Shown: positions 17,401-30,692, counted from the stretch's first letter. The stretch: DNA of 64,000 bases from Beaufortia kweichowensis (GCA_019155185.1 CM032804.1:8838492-8902491), one strand, 5' to 3'. Notes: generated from the sequence alone by a model not told the origin. Numbers and translations are program-made.

Positions 17401-20400
17401 CAAGTTCCGCCTCCGGGCCCACCCGCGCCCAATCAGCAGCCACCTCAGCCTCCTCAACAGCAGCCCACCAATCAGCAGACACCGCCGCCGCCTCAGCCTG
17501 GCATGGTCAGACTTTAAAAATACCACAACTTGTGTTCTTTAATATATTTAATGTATGTTAAAAAATGTAAGCGTTTGTATTTTTTTTAGGCTGCTGTACC
17601 TGCAGCTCAGGCTGGAGCGCAGCAGGGCGTCGCCAACAAAGTCGTAGCATGGAGTGGAGTTCTGGAGTGGCAAGAGGTGAGAAACCGTGCTAGTGTTTAT
17701 ACAAAGATACCAATGATGTCATTGCTGTGCTAAACAAGAGCAAAGGACATACAACACAATTTATGCCTTAATTTAATCCACAAGTGAGTAGATTCTGTAA
17801 TAAAGTATTTTTTACACTGGCCTCGGGCCATTGGTCATCAATATTTTCGAGCCTTGCAGTATTAAATTTACACAATGAGTTGTGATTGGTCTTCACCAAG
17901 CATTCAGGTTATGTGGCTTACAACTGGAAAATGAACCATAATGAGGATTTCAATTAATCTCTTTATCTAATGCCTTACACAAACCTCACTTAACCCACCT
18001 GTGACCCTGATGGAATTTAGTGTTCTCGGCAGGAAAAAGACAGATTGATTTCGAGGAATCATTGATGTAGTGTTAGGTGATTTGTTTGACCCTCGGGTGT
18101 TGTGCCTAGGGTGCCATTTGCAGTTTTATGGGATCAATAATATTTCTTGATTTTGTTTTTTTGATTTATGGATGAGTCCTACCCTTTAGATTAATGATTC
18201 ACAATAGCCATCAGATAATCTCAGGGGACATCTCAAAACATCACCAGTTAACATATCAGCTTTTTCTTTGACAATGGGTCAACACTAATAATCGGGAAAG
18301 AAAAACACAGACACACACGCTGGGCTAATTATCACCATCTGGTCAATAACATGCCAGCAGACCAACGCGCGCTTATCAAGCGAGGAGACGCGCTCCGCTG
18401 CCGAGGCCCGTCATAGAGTCACCATCTGGATGATGAGTTCACACGGCTCACTGCACTCTATTCTCCAACACAAACACTGCCTAGCTGCAGCGTGTAAATT
18501 AAATCAATAGTAATTCTGTGCAACAGCTCCGTCGATCCGCAGATGAGTCCTGTTTCAGTGATATTATGTCTATTCAAGAGGTCTGGCACAAATTTAAAGC
18601 CTGGCTGATCAGCCTTTGAAATGGAGAAGGAGGTGGGCAGTGGTCCATTTGTAGGTTGCATCGTCGTTATTGATATAAGAATGTTTCAGCCGTCCTGTTG
18701 TCAGGGCGATCTCTCATGTTCAGGAAGCTGCACAAGCAGGTTGTATATTACACCGAGCTTCGAGCCTAACCATCCATCTCTGCCAACAAGAACTTTTTAC
18801 TCCGTACGTTAACCTCTTCATCTTATTCTGTCTTTTTTCCCCGCCCTCTCCGTCACCTCTCCCTCTCTCTCCATCAATCACTGCAGAAGCCCAAGGCTTC
18901 ATCCATGGACTCCAATACCAAACTGACACGCTCTCTGCCCTGCCAGGTCCAAGTTAGTCAAGGGGAAAATCTGTGAGTACGAAACTACAGCCAAGATCTG
19001 CTTATTGTGGAATACATATTAGAGCTGCTCAGAGAAGATTGTGTTTTGTCTCCTTTGTTGCAGAAACACAGACCAGTGGCCACAGAAACTTATCATGCAG
19101 CTCATCCCTCAGCAGCTTCTGGTAAATGCGAACATTCACATTCAAAGCGTCAGTGCTGATATCACTGTAGTATTTGCATACAAAATTGTGATTGGTCTTT
19201 GACAAACATCTGGATATGTTTTGCACATTCTTTTGCTGTCTTGCAAGCTCTTTGTATGTCATTGGGGAAATGCAAATCTATTTATAATTCTTGCTTGAGT
19301 GTCTTTAACCCTCTCACTGTCTCTCCATCTGTCTCTTGTCTTTCAATAGACCACTTTGGGTCCCCTGTTCAGAAACTCACGTATGGTGCAGTTTCTCTTC
19401 ACCAATAAAGATGTGGAGTCATTAAAGGGGCTGTATCGCATTATGGCTAATGGATTTGTGAGTATATACTTACAGGATTCAAACCCAGTATACATAACCC
19501 AATATATATATAAAACATCATGAACAACAAGGAGATTAAAATTGATTCCAATGAATCCAAATAAGCTTTACAGATCTTTACTGGAAAAGGTTTAAAAAGT
19601 GTTTTTCATGCTTGTTCAATCAATGAACCATAAGCATTCAAATAAAAGCAGTTAAATGTGAAGGACTTTTTGCTGAAGTTATAGTAAACAGAACTACATG
19701 AAAGCACTTGCACTTGTGTAAGTATACACTCTCCTCTGTTTATAGGAAACAAAACTACTTAAAGTCTTTGTTGTACTTTTATATATCAATGTCTCCCACC
19801 GGTTATGCATGCACAGATCTGTTATTCCTGTTGCATACTTGTACAGAGAATATGATGTATGTAATGACATTTGTTAGCCTCTAGGGGGAGTCCTTCATCT
19901 ATTTCAAGTGTCTCTGCAGCAGATAAAAACATTCTGTTTTACATTTAGTCTCGCAAATACAAAAATTTATATCAGCAGAGTCACACCACCAACACCTCTT
20001 ACGAAATAGGAAATGAATTTGAAATGAACCTGTACCCTGAAGCTAAGTCTCTTGACACAGACGAACAGATCTGTCAGTAGTGAATCACCATTAACACTGA
20101 TTAAATTCAGTTTTAGGCTCAGTCTGTGTCTGAGAAATGGCTGCTTAGTTCATTTTAATCCTGTGCTCATATACAATCATGTAGGCCAGGCAGCTCTCCA
20201 GTCACTTCAGTTTGATGAGTGGATTGGCACGTAACGTGATGTATATTGGGTGTATGTGCGTGTGTGTGTGTAGGCTGGCTGTGTACACTTCCCCCACAGT
20301 GCTCCGTGTGAGGTGCGGGTGCTGATGCTGCTGTACTCATCTAGGAAGAGGATCTTCATGGGGCTGATTCCTAATGACCAGAGCGGATTTGTTAATGGCA

Positions 20401-23207
20401 TTCGGCAGGTCATCACCAACCACAAACAAGTGCAGCAGCATCGCTCAGTAAGTCACACATATATGTACTGTACACAGGCACATACTAAATAGAAAACAAT
20501 ACATGAAAACACACAGTTTATGATTCCATACAAACAAGCATAGATCAGCATGAAAACACTTATTCATAATCAGACCCGGGTAAAATCTGCTGACATTTTC
20601 TGTGTTGATTTTGAGAAGAAATCTGTGCAGTCGTTTGAACTGGATTTTAAAATGTCTTGTAATACAGCTTTGCACATAAATGAGTATTAAACAAACACAG
20701 AAGGTTTGTTTAATAGTTTGTAATACTTAAAATAACTCACAAAATCACATAGACAAATATAAAAGCAGAGACGGGCATGTTTACACAAATAAGTACACAC
20801 AGAATTGAGTATACAAACATGGATGCATACACAATCGAGTTTACATACACCAGTAAGCACATACTATAGCCACAGAAAATCTAGTGCCATGCCTTTAGTT
20901 AGTTTTTGTAATTTTATACAGGACAAAAATATTTACTCAGACTTTGTAATGCGTAAAATGTATTTCCACTGGAATCACAAAAATGGTTTAAATGTGTGTC
21001 ACACGTTTAAAAGTTAAATGTTGATTCTTGCAAACCACCCACAGTGACTGTTAAGATAAAAGATAAAAAATCCAAGCAGAGCACATTAAGTTTTACAGCT
21101 ATAGAAGAGAACGTTTGATTGCCTAAAATAACCTGTGCTACTATTTCACCAACTTTCATGTGTGAAATCACTGCTCATGGGCGGAGCCCTGCCCCATGGG
21201 TATAAAACATACACAGTCGTGTTTACACACAAATCAGCTTGCATGCTCGTGAACTCCACCATACAAACATACCAGCCAAAGTCACCACCCAATGTTCCTG
21301 TCTGTAATTCATCACTTACCCTGTTCTCAGATGAACAACGCAGCTCAGATGCAACCCGGACAGGTGCCACCCAATCAGAACTTCCTCAACAGACCGTCGG
21401 GTCCCATCCCCGTTACGCATGGCAACGTGCAACAGCAGGTAAACCAGCAGTGCTGCCCCACCCCTCTCTCCCCTATCCTGCTCTCACTTCCTCTCTCTGG
21501 CCCTTTGCATTGACCCTGTTTATATATCTCCTCTGCTTGAGATTAAATGCGCATGCTGTTCTAAACCTTCTTCGTCTCCTCCTCTTCCTCTCTGCCCTTC
21601 TCATTCTGCTTCAGTCTGTGGTGGTGGGCTTACCCTCCGTCAGTCAAGTCACACTGATGGAGGACCAGCAGAGACAAAACAACATGGTGAGATTCAGAAA
21701 CATAATCACACGAGTACGCACACAAAGAAGACAGCTGGGATTTGCAATTTCAGCACCAGTCACGCAACCGACGACATGTAACTTCTCAATGTGCGTCCTT
21801 ACCAGTCAACTCATCCCATTTATGGAAAGTGAGCAGCAATAACGGGTTATTCAGAATGTGTCATTGTATTGATGTCACCAGCCATGAGCACATTAGCAAA
21901 TGACCGCCCACGTTTACATATCAACCTGTTCAGCTTTCAGCGTCTTGGCGGGGGAGTTGTTACTCATTTCACATGTGAAGAGGTTAGCCAAACATAACAG
22001 AAGTTATTTACATATCAACTTGAAGGCCTGTTAAAGTCGAACGGTGGTTTTCACGATCTGTGTAAATTCGTATATATTGACTGAGTTCAACCCATTCAGA
22101 CCCGATTGACCAAATACAGTGCAGTGTTTTTATGCTTGTCCATTTTTATGCAAATTCATTATACTACAATAACAGACCGCCATAACGCGGCACTCTCAGA
22201 AAATACTAGCAAGATTGCTTATAGATGTAATCAGAGTCTCTGTCCTCAAATTGCATCTAAAATACTGATTTGGCGTTAAAGTAAAAAAAGCAAAATGTAC
22301 AGTTCCTCTCATGAATGTCTGGTTTACTTGCTCACTGGCTTTAAAAAAAACTGGAATATTTTTCTGATCTGTTTGAATATCAATCCGTGGGTGTGCTGTC
22401 TGCGGCTGAGACTAGAGGGAGGGTGGAATATGGTCATGTAAAGCTGCTGTTTTTGGTGCAAGAAGCCTTGACTTGTATTTTTAAGTGGACTTCTGGGAAA
22501 GCAAATGCTACCTTTGGCACTCTTACACTGCTCTTTTATATAATTTAATTCTCTTATTGTATTAAGGCTTATATAATGTTTGTCATTTCATTTCCTCATC
22601 ACTGTGGTTTTGATTTCCATTAGCTGAGAGCAGTAGCCACGGGCAATCAGCAACCACCGGTCACTGGTGCCCCACCCAATCAAGTGGCACAAAGTCAAGC
22701 CCAGGCTCCCGGTGGCATGCTCCGCCTCTCAAACCCAGGAGCGAATCCCCAGCTCCGCAGCCTCCTGCTTAGCCAACAGCAGCCTGTAAGTGTGCTGAAG
22801 AACATCATGTGAGGACAGTGACTGTGATTTACTTTATAGGCAATCTCATCATCATCTCCTGTATCTCTCTACAGCAGAGTGGGCTGCAGGGCATGCACCC
22901 CATCCAGCAGATGGGTCATCCAGCACCAGGAGGGGGCGCTCAGATGCAACCCCAGTGGAGGCAGCCTCACCAAGGTAATGTGTTATTTGCAGTATGGTGT
23001 CATTTAATTCATTTTGTTCCATCAGGTCTCTGGCTTCTTTATTGATTTGCTATGGTGTATAAAATGTGAGTTTGTACAATCACTCTTCACATTCCCATAG
23101 GTCAAATGATGATGCCTACAGGTCCACGGGGTCCAGTCGCACAGAATCCTGGGATGCCACCGGTTTCCAGTGTCATGGAGGATGAAATTCTCATGGACCT
23201 TATTTAA
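14449..23207 (+). CDS. med25: Mediator complex subunit 25, 19 coding exons, 734 aa
   Basis: Mediator subunit that docks activators on RNA polymerase II machinery. Exons: 14449-14585, 14669-14714, 14805-14929, 15096-15194, 15287-15407, 16015-16174, 16285-16418, 17074-17152, 17264-17505, 17590-17676, 18887-18972, 19064-19121, 19350-19457, 20274-20447, 21331-21438, 21615-21686, 22624-22785, 22875-22974, 23101-23207. All borders are GT-AG and phases agree. Residues 1 to about 225 form the von Willebrand A-type domain (VVFVIEGTANLGPYFE, GESCSLIAEGLS-like segment). A Gln/Pro-rich linker follows. The activator-interacting (ACID/PTOV) domain spans about 396-548 (AWSGVLEWQE to NHKQVQQ). A second Q/P-rich part carries the LxxLL box LRSLL at 656-660. 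The C-terminus is SSVMEDEILMDLI, as in human MED25. The start is the first in-frame ATG, in a fair context (CCATGG). The protein length is close to the human one. Confidence 0.97.
18290..18720. other. CpG-containing block inside a large med25 intron
   Basis: The intron 17677-18886 holds a stretch clearly less AT-rich than its surroundings. It contains GCGCGC, GACGCGCTCCGC and GAGGCCCG words. No exon fits. It could be an intronic regulatory element; evidence is only compositional. Confidence 0.3.
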
Positions 23208-23613
23208 GAGGACCACATTACCCATCGGTCTTTGCTTCAGAGGTTTCATTACAGAACACAGGGAGTCATCCTAAGTCTGTTCCTTTTACGTTTTTGTTGG
23301 AAGCATGAGGGAAGAATCGGTATTTAGGAGTGATGAAAGAGCGCTATTTTCATACTCATGTATTCACCAATACATTTCCACACAAACACATTTATCACTG
23401 AATCCTGTGGGCGGTAATGTTATTGTTCATTCAGTCTATGCGAATGTTCCGATAGCAGGCTCCGTTTCATCTCTCTCTGACAATACGACGCCTCATCCCG
23501 CCCGATAATCGATCAGGTTATTATTGTATTTTTATGAAAGTTTTACTTTCTATAGATTTTACTTTTCTTAATTTGTCTTTTGAAGTCTAGACTATGTTGT
23601 TTTATGAAGCTGG

Positions 23614-23619
23614 AATAAA
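23614..23619 (+). terminator. Poly(A) signal AATAAA for med25
   Basis: AATAAA about 410 bases after the med25 stop, followed by a GT/T-rich stretch (TTAATTTTGT, TTTTGGTGTAAGG). This is a conventional cleavage and polyadenylation arrangement. Confidence 0.75.
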
Positions 23620-25595
23620 GTTAATTTTGTCAAGCAATTTTGGTGTAAGGTCTTACTAAAGGCACGGCTGCTTTTGATTCTGTATATCTCTGAGAAATTG
23701 TTTGTGTGTAGTTGTGGGTGTGTTCACCTGGTAGTGGTGTGCTAGCAGCCGGTAAGTGACTGAAATAGGCTGAGTGATAGGTTGCAAAATGCTTCATTCT
23801 GCCAAATGGTGTCACAGTGTTAAAATTAACCACTCCAATATGTCATGGAACCATACAGTGGACCTCTGTGCCAAGTAGTTCTACCAGATGGCTGCACTTG
23901 GCCGTGTTTTCCTTGGCATAACGCATAATCGTACTGACCAAATACACACATTGTACAGTGTGCTAATGCAACACATGCATGCGTGCACATTGTCATATAC
24001 TGTAAGAATATACCTTGGATCAATGCCATTCTGTGATATTCACAAACAGGTGTATGTTTACGCTGTAAATGTGTAAATGATTTAGATTTAAGTAGTATTG
24101 TGCAGTGAACAATAAACATACGATTCTAATGCGCTGAACAGAATTGTTAATAAGATTCTGATCTGATTTCTGATCATGCTTATTCGAGACTATCCCGAGG
24201 CGATCATTATGATTCGTGTGATTAATGCGAGACATACTACATATCTGTCACATTACAAATGCGGGTTCTAAATCTATCACAGGTCCAGTGATCGGTTCAT
24301 TTCTTTGCAATGAACCAGCGGTGTAACGGGATCATGGGCATGCAGTCTGTGTCAACTTACTGACTGCATTCCTGAAGGATTGTTAAACAGCCGCCGGTCA
24401 GAGAGCAGTCAACCATTTTCAATACAATACGCACATACAGTAGACGTTTTATACGTGCTCACATGAACACATGTGGACCGCTTACTACACAGACACGCAT
24501 TTTCACACAGACAGGAAGTGATGTTAGTCCCTGTCACCTGGGAGACGGAGACGGTTGCTAAGATACGCTGACACTGGGATTTGATTCTAAGCTTTTTCTC
24601 CATCCCTTCCTCACACACACACACAACTCATGGACTGATAGATAGAGGCTCTTCTGTTCACATAGACGGCTGCTGATCCCGTTCGCTGCCATCCAGGTCA
24701 CGTCAACATCTGAACAACTGTGGGCTACACATTCTTGCTTTTCCCTTCTCTTTATATATTTATTTATTTTTAACTTGTCTTTTTTCTTTTATTACACTGT
24801 CTGTGTTGTTCCTATTTAAAGAACTGTTTAGTTATCACTCCTTAGGATCCACAGACTGTTTGCACTTATCACAGTTTGATGTGTGTTGATGCACATTTCT
24901 TTCTGGATATTGTCTAAATAAAGCATTGCAGTGAGTAAATGGCTGTCGCAAATCCAGTGATGACTGCTGCCTGTACTTTAGTATATTAAGCGTAACTTGA
25001 GGAGTTGGGCCGTTCTGCTCACTCATCTGGAAGAGAGAGTATTGTTACAGTTCCAGTTGCCTTACAGCTGCATTTAATCTTACAGCGTCTGCTCGATCGA
25101 CGTTGAGCTGTGGCCAAAGGAATAAGTGGGTCACAAAGCCAGAGAGGGTTTGTTTTGGGTGGGAATGCTTCAACTGACTTTTGTTTTCAATATAAAGCGC
25201 AGTGGCTGTTGAACAGTTGTTTTATCCCCAGAGATGTTCATCTGAAACTGTAAACAACTGTGACAACTTCCCAAATGGCACAGTCATCAGACCTCAGGGC
25301 AGAGATGAAACTCTAGTCATAGTAGATGAATGCGGTGTCCAAACCTGGCTTTTTGCCACACACCCCAATAACAGAAAGCACTTTGAAAACACTTTGTGCT
25401 ATTTTAAATAAAAATTATATTTTTGCCATCATGGCATAGGATTGTATTTCTTTATTTTTTGTGCATTCTTTACAAACAGCACAAATCACACAGATGTCTA
25501 AAGAAGACAATCGTAGACAAACTTCTGGTAAGTAGTCCTTAATCCGTTAATTTGTCATTTACATTTGACTTTTTTCACTAGTAGTTAATCAAAAA

Positions 25596-25815
25596 TGAAA
25601 ATTCTTACAGTATTAATTCACCCTCTTGTCATTCCGAATCTGTATGATGTTCTTTCTTCTGCAGAACACAAAACAAGGTATTTTTAACAACACTGGTAAG
25701 CAAACAACACTGACCCCCACTGACTTTCATTGTATGGACAGAAAACCTCTGAGACATTTCTAAAAGTATCTTCTTTTGTGTTCCACAGAAAAGAAAGAGT
25801 CATATACAGGTTTTA
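25596..25815 (+). repeat. Dispersed repeat B, longer copy
   Basis: Carries in order AATGAAAATTCTTACAG, ATTCACCCTCTTGTCATTC, TTCTTTCTTCTGCAGAACAC, CACTGACCCCCACTGAC and CTTCTTTTGTGTTCCACAGA. The same order of words recurs at 38479 and 39016. It is a cyprinid-type short dispersed element, probably a non-autonomous DNA transposon. No target-site duplication was established. Confidence 0.7.
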
Positions 25816-27797
25816 AAATGATCATTCTATTTCAATTTAATTTAAACAAATAAAATAAAATAACCATGCACTGTGTAAGTGTATTGACCAAGTCTCATTA
25901 TGCAGGTGTTTTCCTATTAATCTGTGCACAAGTCTTTTCACAGAGCTCTAGAAGAACTAATATCAATGGTTTTAGAAGGCTCTGTCATGTATTTTGTTAT
26001 GTTTTCGAAGGGTTCATATTCTGACAGTTGAGATGTTTATTGGGTGTAATTGCATTTGGTTTGAAGCTGATCTTTTCTTCTGTTTTACGTATCCAGGCGC
26101 GGCATGGTGAGGGCAACAGCCTGATAGTAAGGTGGGGCAGAAGCGCCCCGAGCACCATGATGGCCCTCTTTCTAATCGGGGTCAGACCGGGTCTCGCACG
26201 AGTGAAAGTGTGGAAAAAAGGACAAAAAAAACATGTAATGCATTTCCTTCACAGCAGGACTAAGTCTGCTGCAAATCCTGACCCGACATGGCACGATGGA
26301 TGGCATACAGCTAGGAACAGAAAACGCAAGTGAGAAAAAATATTATTAACCAATAGAATAGCCCATTGAGAAACAATGAGCAGAGAGGGAACACTAGAGC
26401 TTATCCAAACAGGTTCACTAAGGTGACAGTTGCAAGGTGCTCATATGGGTCAATGGGCATTGCCAGTATTTTTGCCGTGTTTTGATTGGTTCGTTTACTC
26501 TGTTTGATTTTACCCTTTAACAGGTATTTGACTGGACTATGATTAATAGACGTTTAAATGTGGTGCCAATTTAAAAGTCGTCGATTGGAAAGTGTTTGAA
26601 ACTGCATGCAGTGGTCCATTAAATGACTCCTGCAATGCAAACATATCTCACAAAGGCGCTCATCCAGAAAACATCCGTCACTGAGAACATATGCATCTTT
26701 ACATGCTTACAAACACCTCAGTGATCGGCACAAAGCAAAGTGCTAACATTGCACAAACATTATGCGATCCAAAGGGAAAGTGTGCATTGTGCTAATGCAT
26801 TGGTTAAATTTTAATGCAACTGTAAGTAACAGCAAGGCTTTAATTTTAGATGTGGTGTGGAGTGTCGCAAACATGGCTGTGTCACAAATCATGTTGCATC
26901 CTATCGTTTCGTATTGTTGTCTTCAAAAAGGCACGTGAAGTACAGTAGCCCCACCTTTCTGTCCGAGAGGGAGGACAATACAGGGCTTGACACAAACATG
27001 GCATAAATTACTTACCGCATTAGATATATTTTGACATGCCCTTGAGATTTGGATTTTGATGGAGCTAAATGTGCTGACATGGTCTGCAGCAGCAGAGAGG
27101 CAGCAGAGCTTGCCACACGTCTGGTGGATCAGTTTAGAAAAGTGTTAGAAAACCACTGAGGCACAGAATAGCTTCTCTAGATCTAGTGCACGAGCAGTCT
27201 GAGCAGCATGGGTGCTGCTGGGGGTGGGCTTCCGGGCCTTAAGCCCTGAATGCTTTTATCACTTTGTCCTTTCATGCTTGGCATTTTTTGTCACTAGTGA
27301 AATCAGTCGAGAGATGTAGTTTTGCTTTGTATGAGATGTGGTCTCGCAAGGCCTCATGTTGGACCATTTTGCAAGTCTGGCACATATTGTCGTTAATTGT
27401 GCCATAAAGTAAAGGCTCATTTAACTTCTATTGCAGTATTAGGTTATGCAGACAACACAGAAGAAACCAAAAGAAAATGTTTTGACTTTGGCACATCTAG
27501 GTAAACTAAGTACCGAATTATTTAGAAAAAACAATGCTGAATATACAGAAGTGTTGAAGGAATTTGCTCAAGTATGCTTCAAACTAATTTACTACATTAA
27601 AAAACAACCCATTTCTGACCTGTTGGCATAGGGGTGGCACAAATTGAGGGTTTTTTTTCTGTTTAATAAAATGAATTTCAATTATTTGCTTGATTTATGC
27701 TCTACCTGAACTTATTGTGGCACATGATATTTGGTTTAAATTAATATTGATTGCTCAAGTTTTATTAAACTGATCCTAAATGTATACCTGTCTGTTT

Positions 27798-27832
27798 CAA
27801 GTCTTCCTCTTGAGGAACAGTTAACAGGTTAA
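27798..27832 (+). mobile_element. TTAA-MITE, 3' terminal fragment
   Basis: CTTCCTCTTGAGGAACAGTT then AACAGGTTAA, matching the 3' ends of the fuller copies at 38200 and 62477. Only the end is left. It is 42 bases upstream of the perfect inverted repeat. Confidence 0.6.
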
Positions 27833-27873
27833 TATTTATATTTAAATATATAATATATTGTTTTATATAATAT

Positions 27874-27988
27874 AAAAGAAGGTTCTGGGGTCAATGGCTA
27901 TTTAAGGCTTAGTCTAAATGTGTATAGGTTTCCCCTATACACATTTAGACTAAGCCTTAAATAGCCATTGACCCCAGAACCTTCTTTT
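27874..27988. repeat. Perfect inverted repeat: two 55-bp arms, 5-base spacer
   Basis: The arm 27874-27928 is exactly the reverse complement of 27934-27988, checked base by base; the spacer is TTTCC. The arm starts AAAAGAAGGTTCTGGGGTCA and ends GTGTATAGG. No target-site duplication is visible and the arms are not coding. It would extrude as a cruciform or fold as a dsRNA hairpin if transcribed. Perfect identity means it is either very recent or a fold-back artefact of library preparation or assembly. Confidence 0.97.
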
Positions 27989-28618
27989 CTTACCCCTTAA
28001 ATAGCAGGAACTGAAAAACTAAAGTTCTAATGCTTGAGTGTGGTGGATTATCACAGTGCACAGGCTCCACACTCCACCTTCCTATTGTACCACACTGTGG
28101 TTTAGGAGTATTTCACACTATGGGTGAAGACACGGCGCAGAACATTAATTCCGAAGCGTGCGGTGAAATACAGGGCGTTTGCTAAAGCGGGTAAAGCATT
28201 GCAGCTTCAAAGTTCCTGTGCGCCTTCCTGCAGCTCCCCGTGAAGGACGGTAATCACACACACAGGGCCTAGTGTTGTTAGAGCTCAAGAGCAGTGCGCC
28301 CGTTCTATCTTCATCATGTGAACTGCATTAATCCTCCAGCCAGCCCGCATCACTGTTCATTTAATGGCCTGTGGTGTCCACATAATCAGTCACATATCAG
28401 CCGCCCCACAGGAGGGAAGAAAGCGAGAGATTTACAAAGAGGGAACTGGGACAACAGTCCACACGGTCATGCTTCGCAACGCAGACGATAAACGTGGGGA
28501 ACTCTGGGCTAGAAAAAGGTTTTGTTTTAATTGGGGTGAAAACGGAAGAGATGAGGCGATTGTAAATGAGGGGGGGACAGCTTGGAGTCTTAATCAATAG
28601 AGATTGAGGGCTTTGACT

Positions 28619-28860
28619 TAGAGAGAGAGAGCAGTCAACGAGGAGACATGGAGAGAACCAGGAAGATTTCAACATAGGAGGGTATCTGTGGGAGAGGGGA
28701 GGAGATTGGAAAGAGGAGAGAGAGAGGGAGGGCGAGAGACACAGAGAGAGAGAGCAAACCGGAGGGAGGGAGGGATATCCACTGCACTGTTGTGTGACTG
28801 GAAATTTAATAGAGAGAGAGAGGGAGGGAGAGGAGCAGGATGCTGAAGCTGGACGAGAAA
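28619..28860. repeat. Purine-rich (GA/GGA) low-complexity stretch
   Basis: Repeated GAGAGA, GGGAGG and GGAGGGAGG runs on the + strand. Open frames here are low-complexity and unsupported. Confidence 0.85.
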
Positions 28861-29455
28861 GAGAGAGAAGCCACTGGTGTAGAATTCCAGGGGAGAGCTG
28901 TGGGCTATGAACAATGCCTCCTCTACTACTGCATAGAGTGCAGGAGGGGGAAAAGGCAGGAAAGGAAGGGGGCGGGGGTATTCAAAGAGAGCCAGGGAGC
29001 TAATGGTATAGATGTGATGTCAGTGAAGTGAGTGCTCTACTGTGTGCTGCAGCGAGTGGCGGAGGCGGGGAGGAGAAAAGTGAGGTGAAGGGGGTTCGTT
29101 CAGGGGCATGCTGATTTAAAGGGGGCAGGGGATTGGCCACTGGGCCATAAAAGAACCTGTGAGAAAGCAGCAGACGATTGTGTACATTATCATCACTATA
29201 AGACAAACATGCTTTTCCCTGCAATCCAAAAAGTATAGTATAGTATATGAAAGAGCTCAAGTCTTGTAATTAATTAAGCTGGATAAACCTTGTTTGTGTG
29301 CATGTTGTAGGCCAAGAACTATCCACTGAGAAAAATTAGAAAGGAAAGTTATAATTGTGGAGGCAGCAAAGCTACAGTGCAGTATGAGAAAGTGACTGAT
29401 TCCTTGTGTCTGAATTTAGACTGTTATCAATTCAGTACTAATCACCCCTCTGATA

Positions 29456-29458
<3 letters not shown>

Positions 29459-29506
<48 letters not shown>
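29459..29506. repeat. (CT)n microsatellite, 24 units
   Basis: Uninterrupted CT dinucleotides over 48 bases. Confidence 0.97.
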
Positions 29507-29510
<4 letters not shown>

Positions 29511-29689
29511 AAAAGACATTTTTCCCACTGACCTCTCCCTCCTTCTCTCACACTTTATTTACCCCCCAATTCCTCCAATCACCAACTCAAGTTGTAACGC
29601 CCCCATCTATCGAACGAAATCTCGCACAATTATTTATCGCGGTCTTGCTTACCCTCTAACTAAAGCCAGCTTTAAATAGACAAGAAATG

Positions 29690-30060
29690 GTGCTTGATAG
29701 AAGCGTTTAAAGTCAGATGCTGGTGATCGCAAACGGGGGGCGGGTTCAGCTACTGTATGCGCCTCAGCGTTGCTATAGGAACGCAACATCCAAAGCTGAG
29801 GCCGCGCACACGCGTTCTGTATCTCACACACATATACGCACACAGGATTACTCCTACACAAACACATAAAGTATGCGCTCGTAACATTTCCTAAGCAAGG
29901 CATTCTTTCAGGTGTACGGGCCATCAGATCAGATTTCACCGCACATGCTGTCGATCGAGCGCCGTAAAGGGGGTTTATGGGGGAGCGTCTGTCTCCTTCA
30001 TAGCGCGCATCGATTGACATGTCCTGCGCCGTCTGATGTGACATGCATGAAATACGATCT
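29690..30060. promoter_or_regulatory. CpG-rich block with GC box and RFX-like dyad
   Basis: Contains GGGGGGCGGG (an Sp1-type box), several CGCG words and the dyad GTTGCTATAGGAAC at 29769-29782. It lies 0.5-0.8 kb upstream of the candidate first exon of lrrc4b and could be part of its promoter. This is inferred from composition and position. Confidence 0.4.
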
Positions 30061-30484
30061 TGCTGACATTTACCTGCATCATTGCTCACCTTGCTAACTG
30101 CCCCTGAGACTACAAACCGTGAAAACTCTTAACCTCTGCTGTATATTTACTTACACATGTGCGTTTTAATACAGTTGTCAAACCCAAACGTTAGGCATGG
30201 GCTATATTTTGCTTACTGGGTTTTTAACTAAGTTATTATAATAAATCTGTGGTCCATTTATGGCGACATACATTATGGCCTAGACTTCATTGCCTGGCAG
30301 TGGTCGAGTTTTGCAACTGTTATTTTGGCCCGTGTTAGGTAATGGATTAGTATAATAATAAAAATGACCCTCTAAGAGGTTTTTAAAGCAGGTGCATGTA
30401 TTGTCCAGGCTTATGAGTATGTGATACGTATTAAGACGTACTCTGGTAAAGTTAGTTGTTATTTTCTTCTCCTGCGTGTATTTT

Positions 30485-30546
30485 TCCACCTGACCCGCCG
30501 CTACTCGCAGACAGTGCTGTGCTTCGAGCTCTGCGAAAGGGTGAAT

Positions 30547-30593
<47 letters not shown>

Positions 30594-30692
30594 CGCTTGG
30601 GAGACGGAGAAAGACAGGGGAGAGGAGACGTCGACTCCGCGCTACAGCTTCTGAAGGATATATTTATACTAACAACAAAAAGAAGAAGAAAG
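30485..30692 (+). other. Candidate non-coding first exon of lrrc4b
   Basis: A CpG-containing, purine-rich segment ends in a strong donor (AAG|GTAAGG, GT at 30693). It includes a (GA)n run at 30553-30589 and a TATATTTATAC word. It has no long conserved frame. Genes of this family often have distant non-coding 5' exons, and no other + strand gene is nearby to own it. If it splices to the exon at 37069 or to 47539, the lrrc4b 5'UTR spans about 17 kb. The left edge is approximate. Confidence 0.4.

Larger units (their letters stand above)
23640..30450. other. Intergenic region between med25 and the first candidate lrrc4b exon
   Basis: No recognised gene. It includes dispersed repeat B (25596), a MITE end fragment (27798) and a perfect inverted repeat (27874). 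A GA-rich purine stretch lies at 28619-28860, a (CT)n tract at 29459 and a CpG-rich block at 29690-30060. Open frames in the purine and pyrimidine tracts are compositional artefacts. Confidence 0.8.

Noticed and set aside
17237..17542. 101-codon + strand frame over med25 exon 9
   Set aside because: Wrong frame; the real exon (17264-17505) encodes the Pro/Gln-rich linker and has matching phases on both sides.
21135..21842. 235-codon + strand open frame overlapping med25 exons 15 and 16
   Set aside because: It is in a different frame from the med25 exons there and reads through introns. Exons 21331-21438 and 21615-21686 explain the coding signal.
29649..30089. 146-codon minus-strand open frame
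   Set aside because: It lies in a CpG-rich block where stops are rare. No recognisable domain and no splice or promoter evidence.
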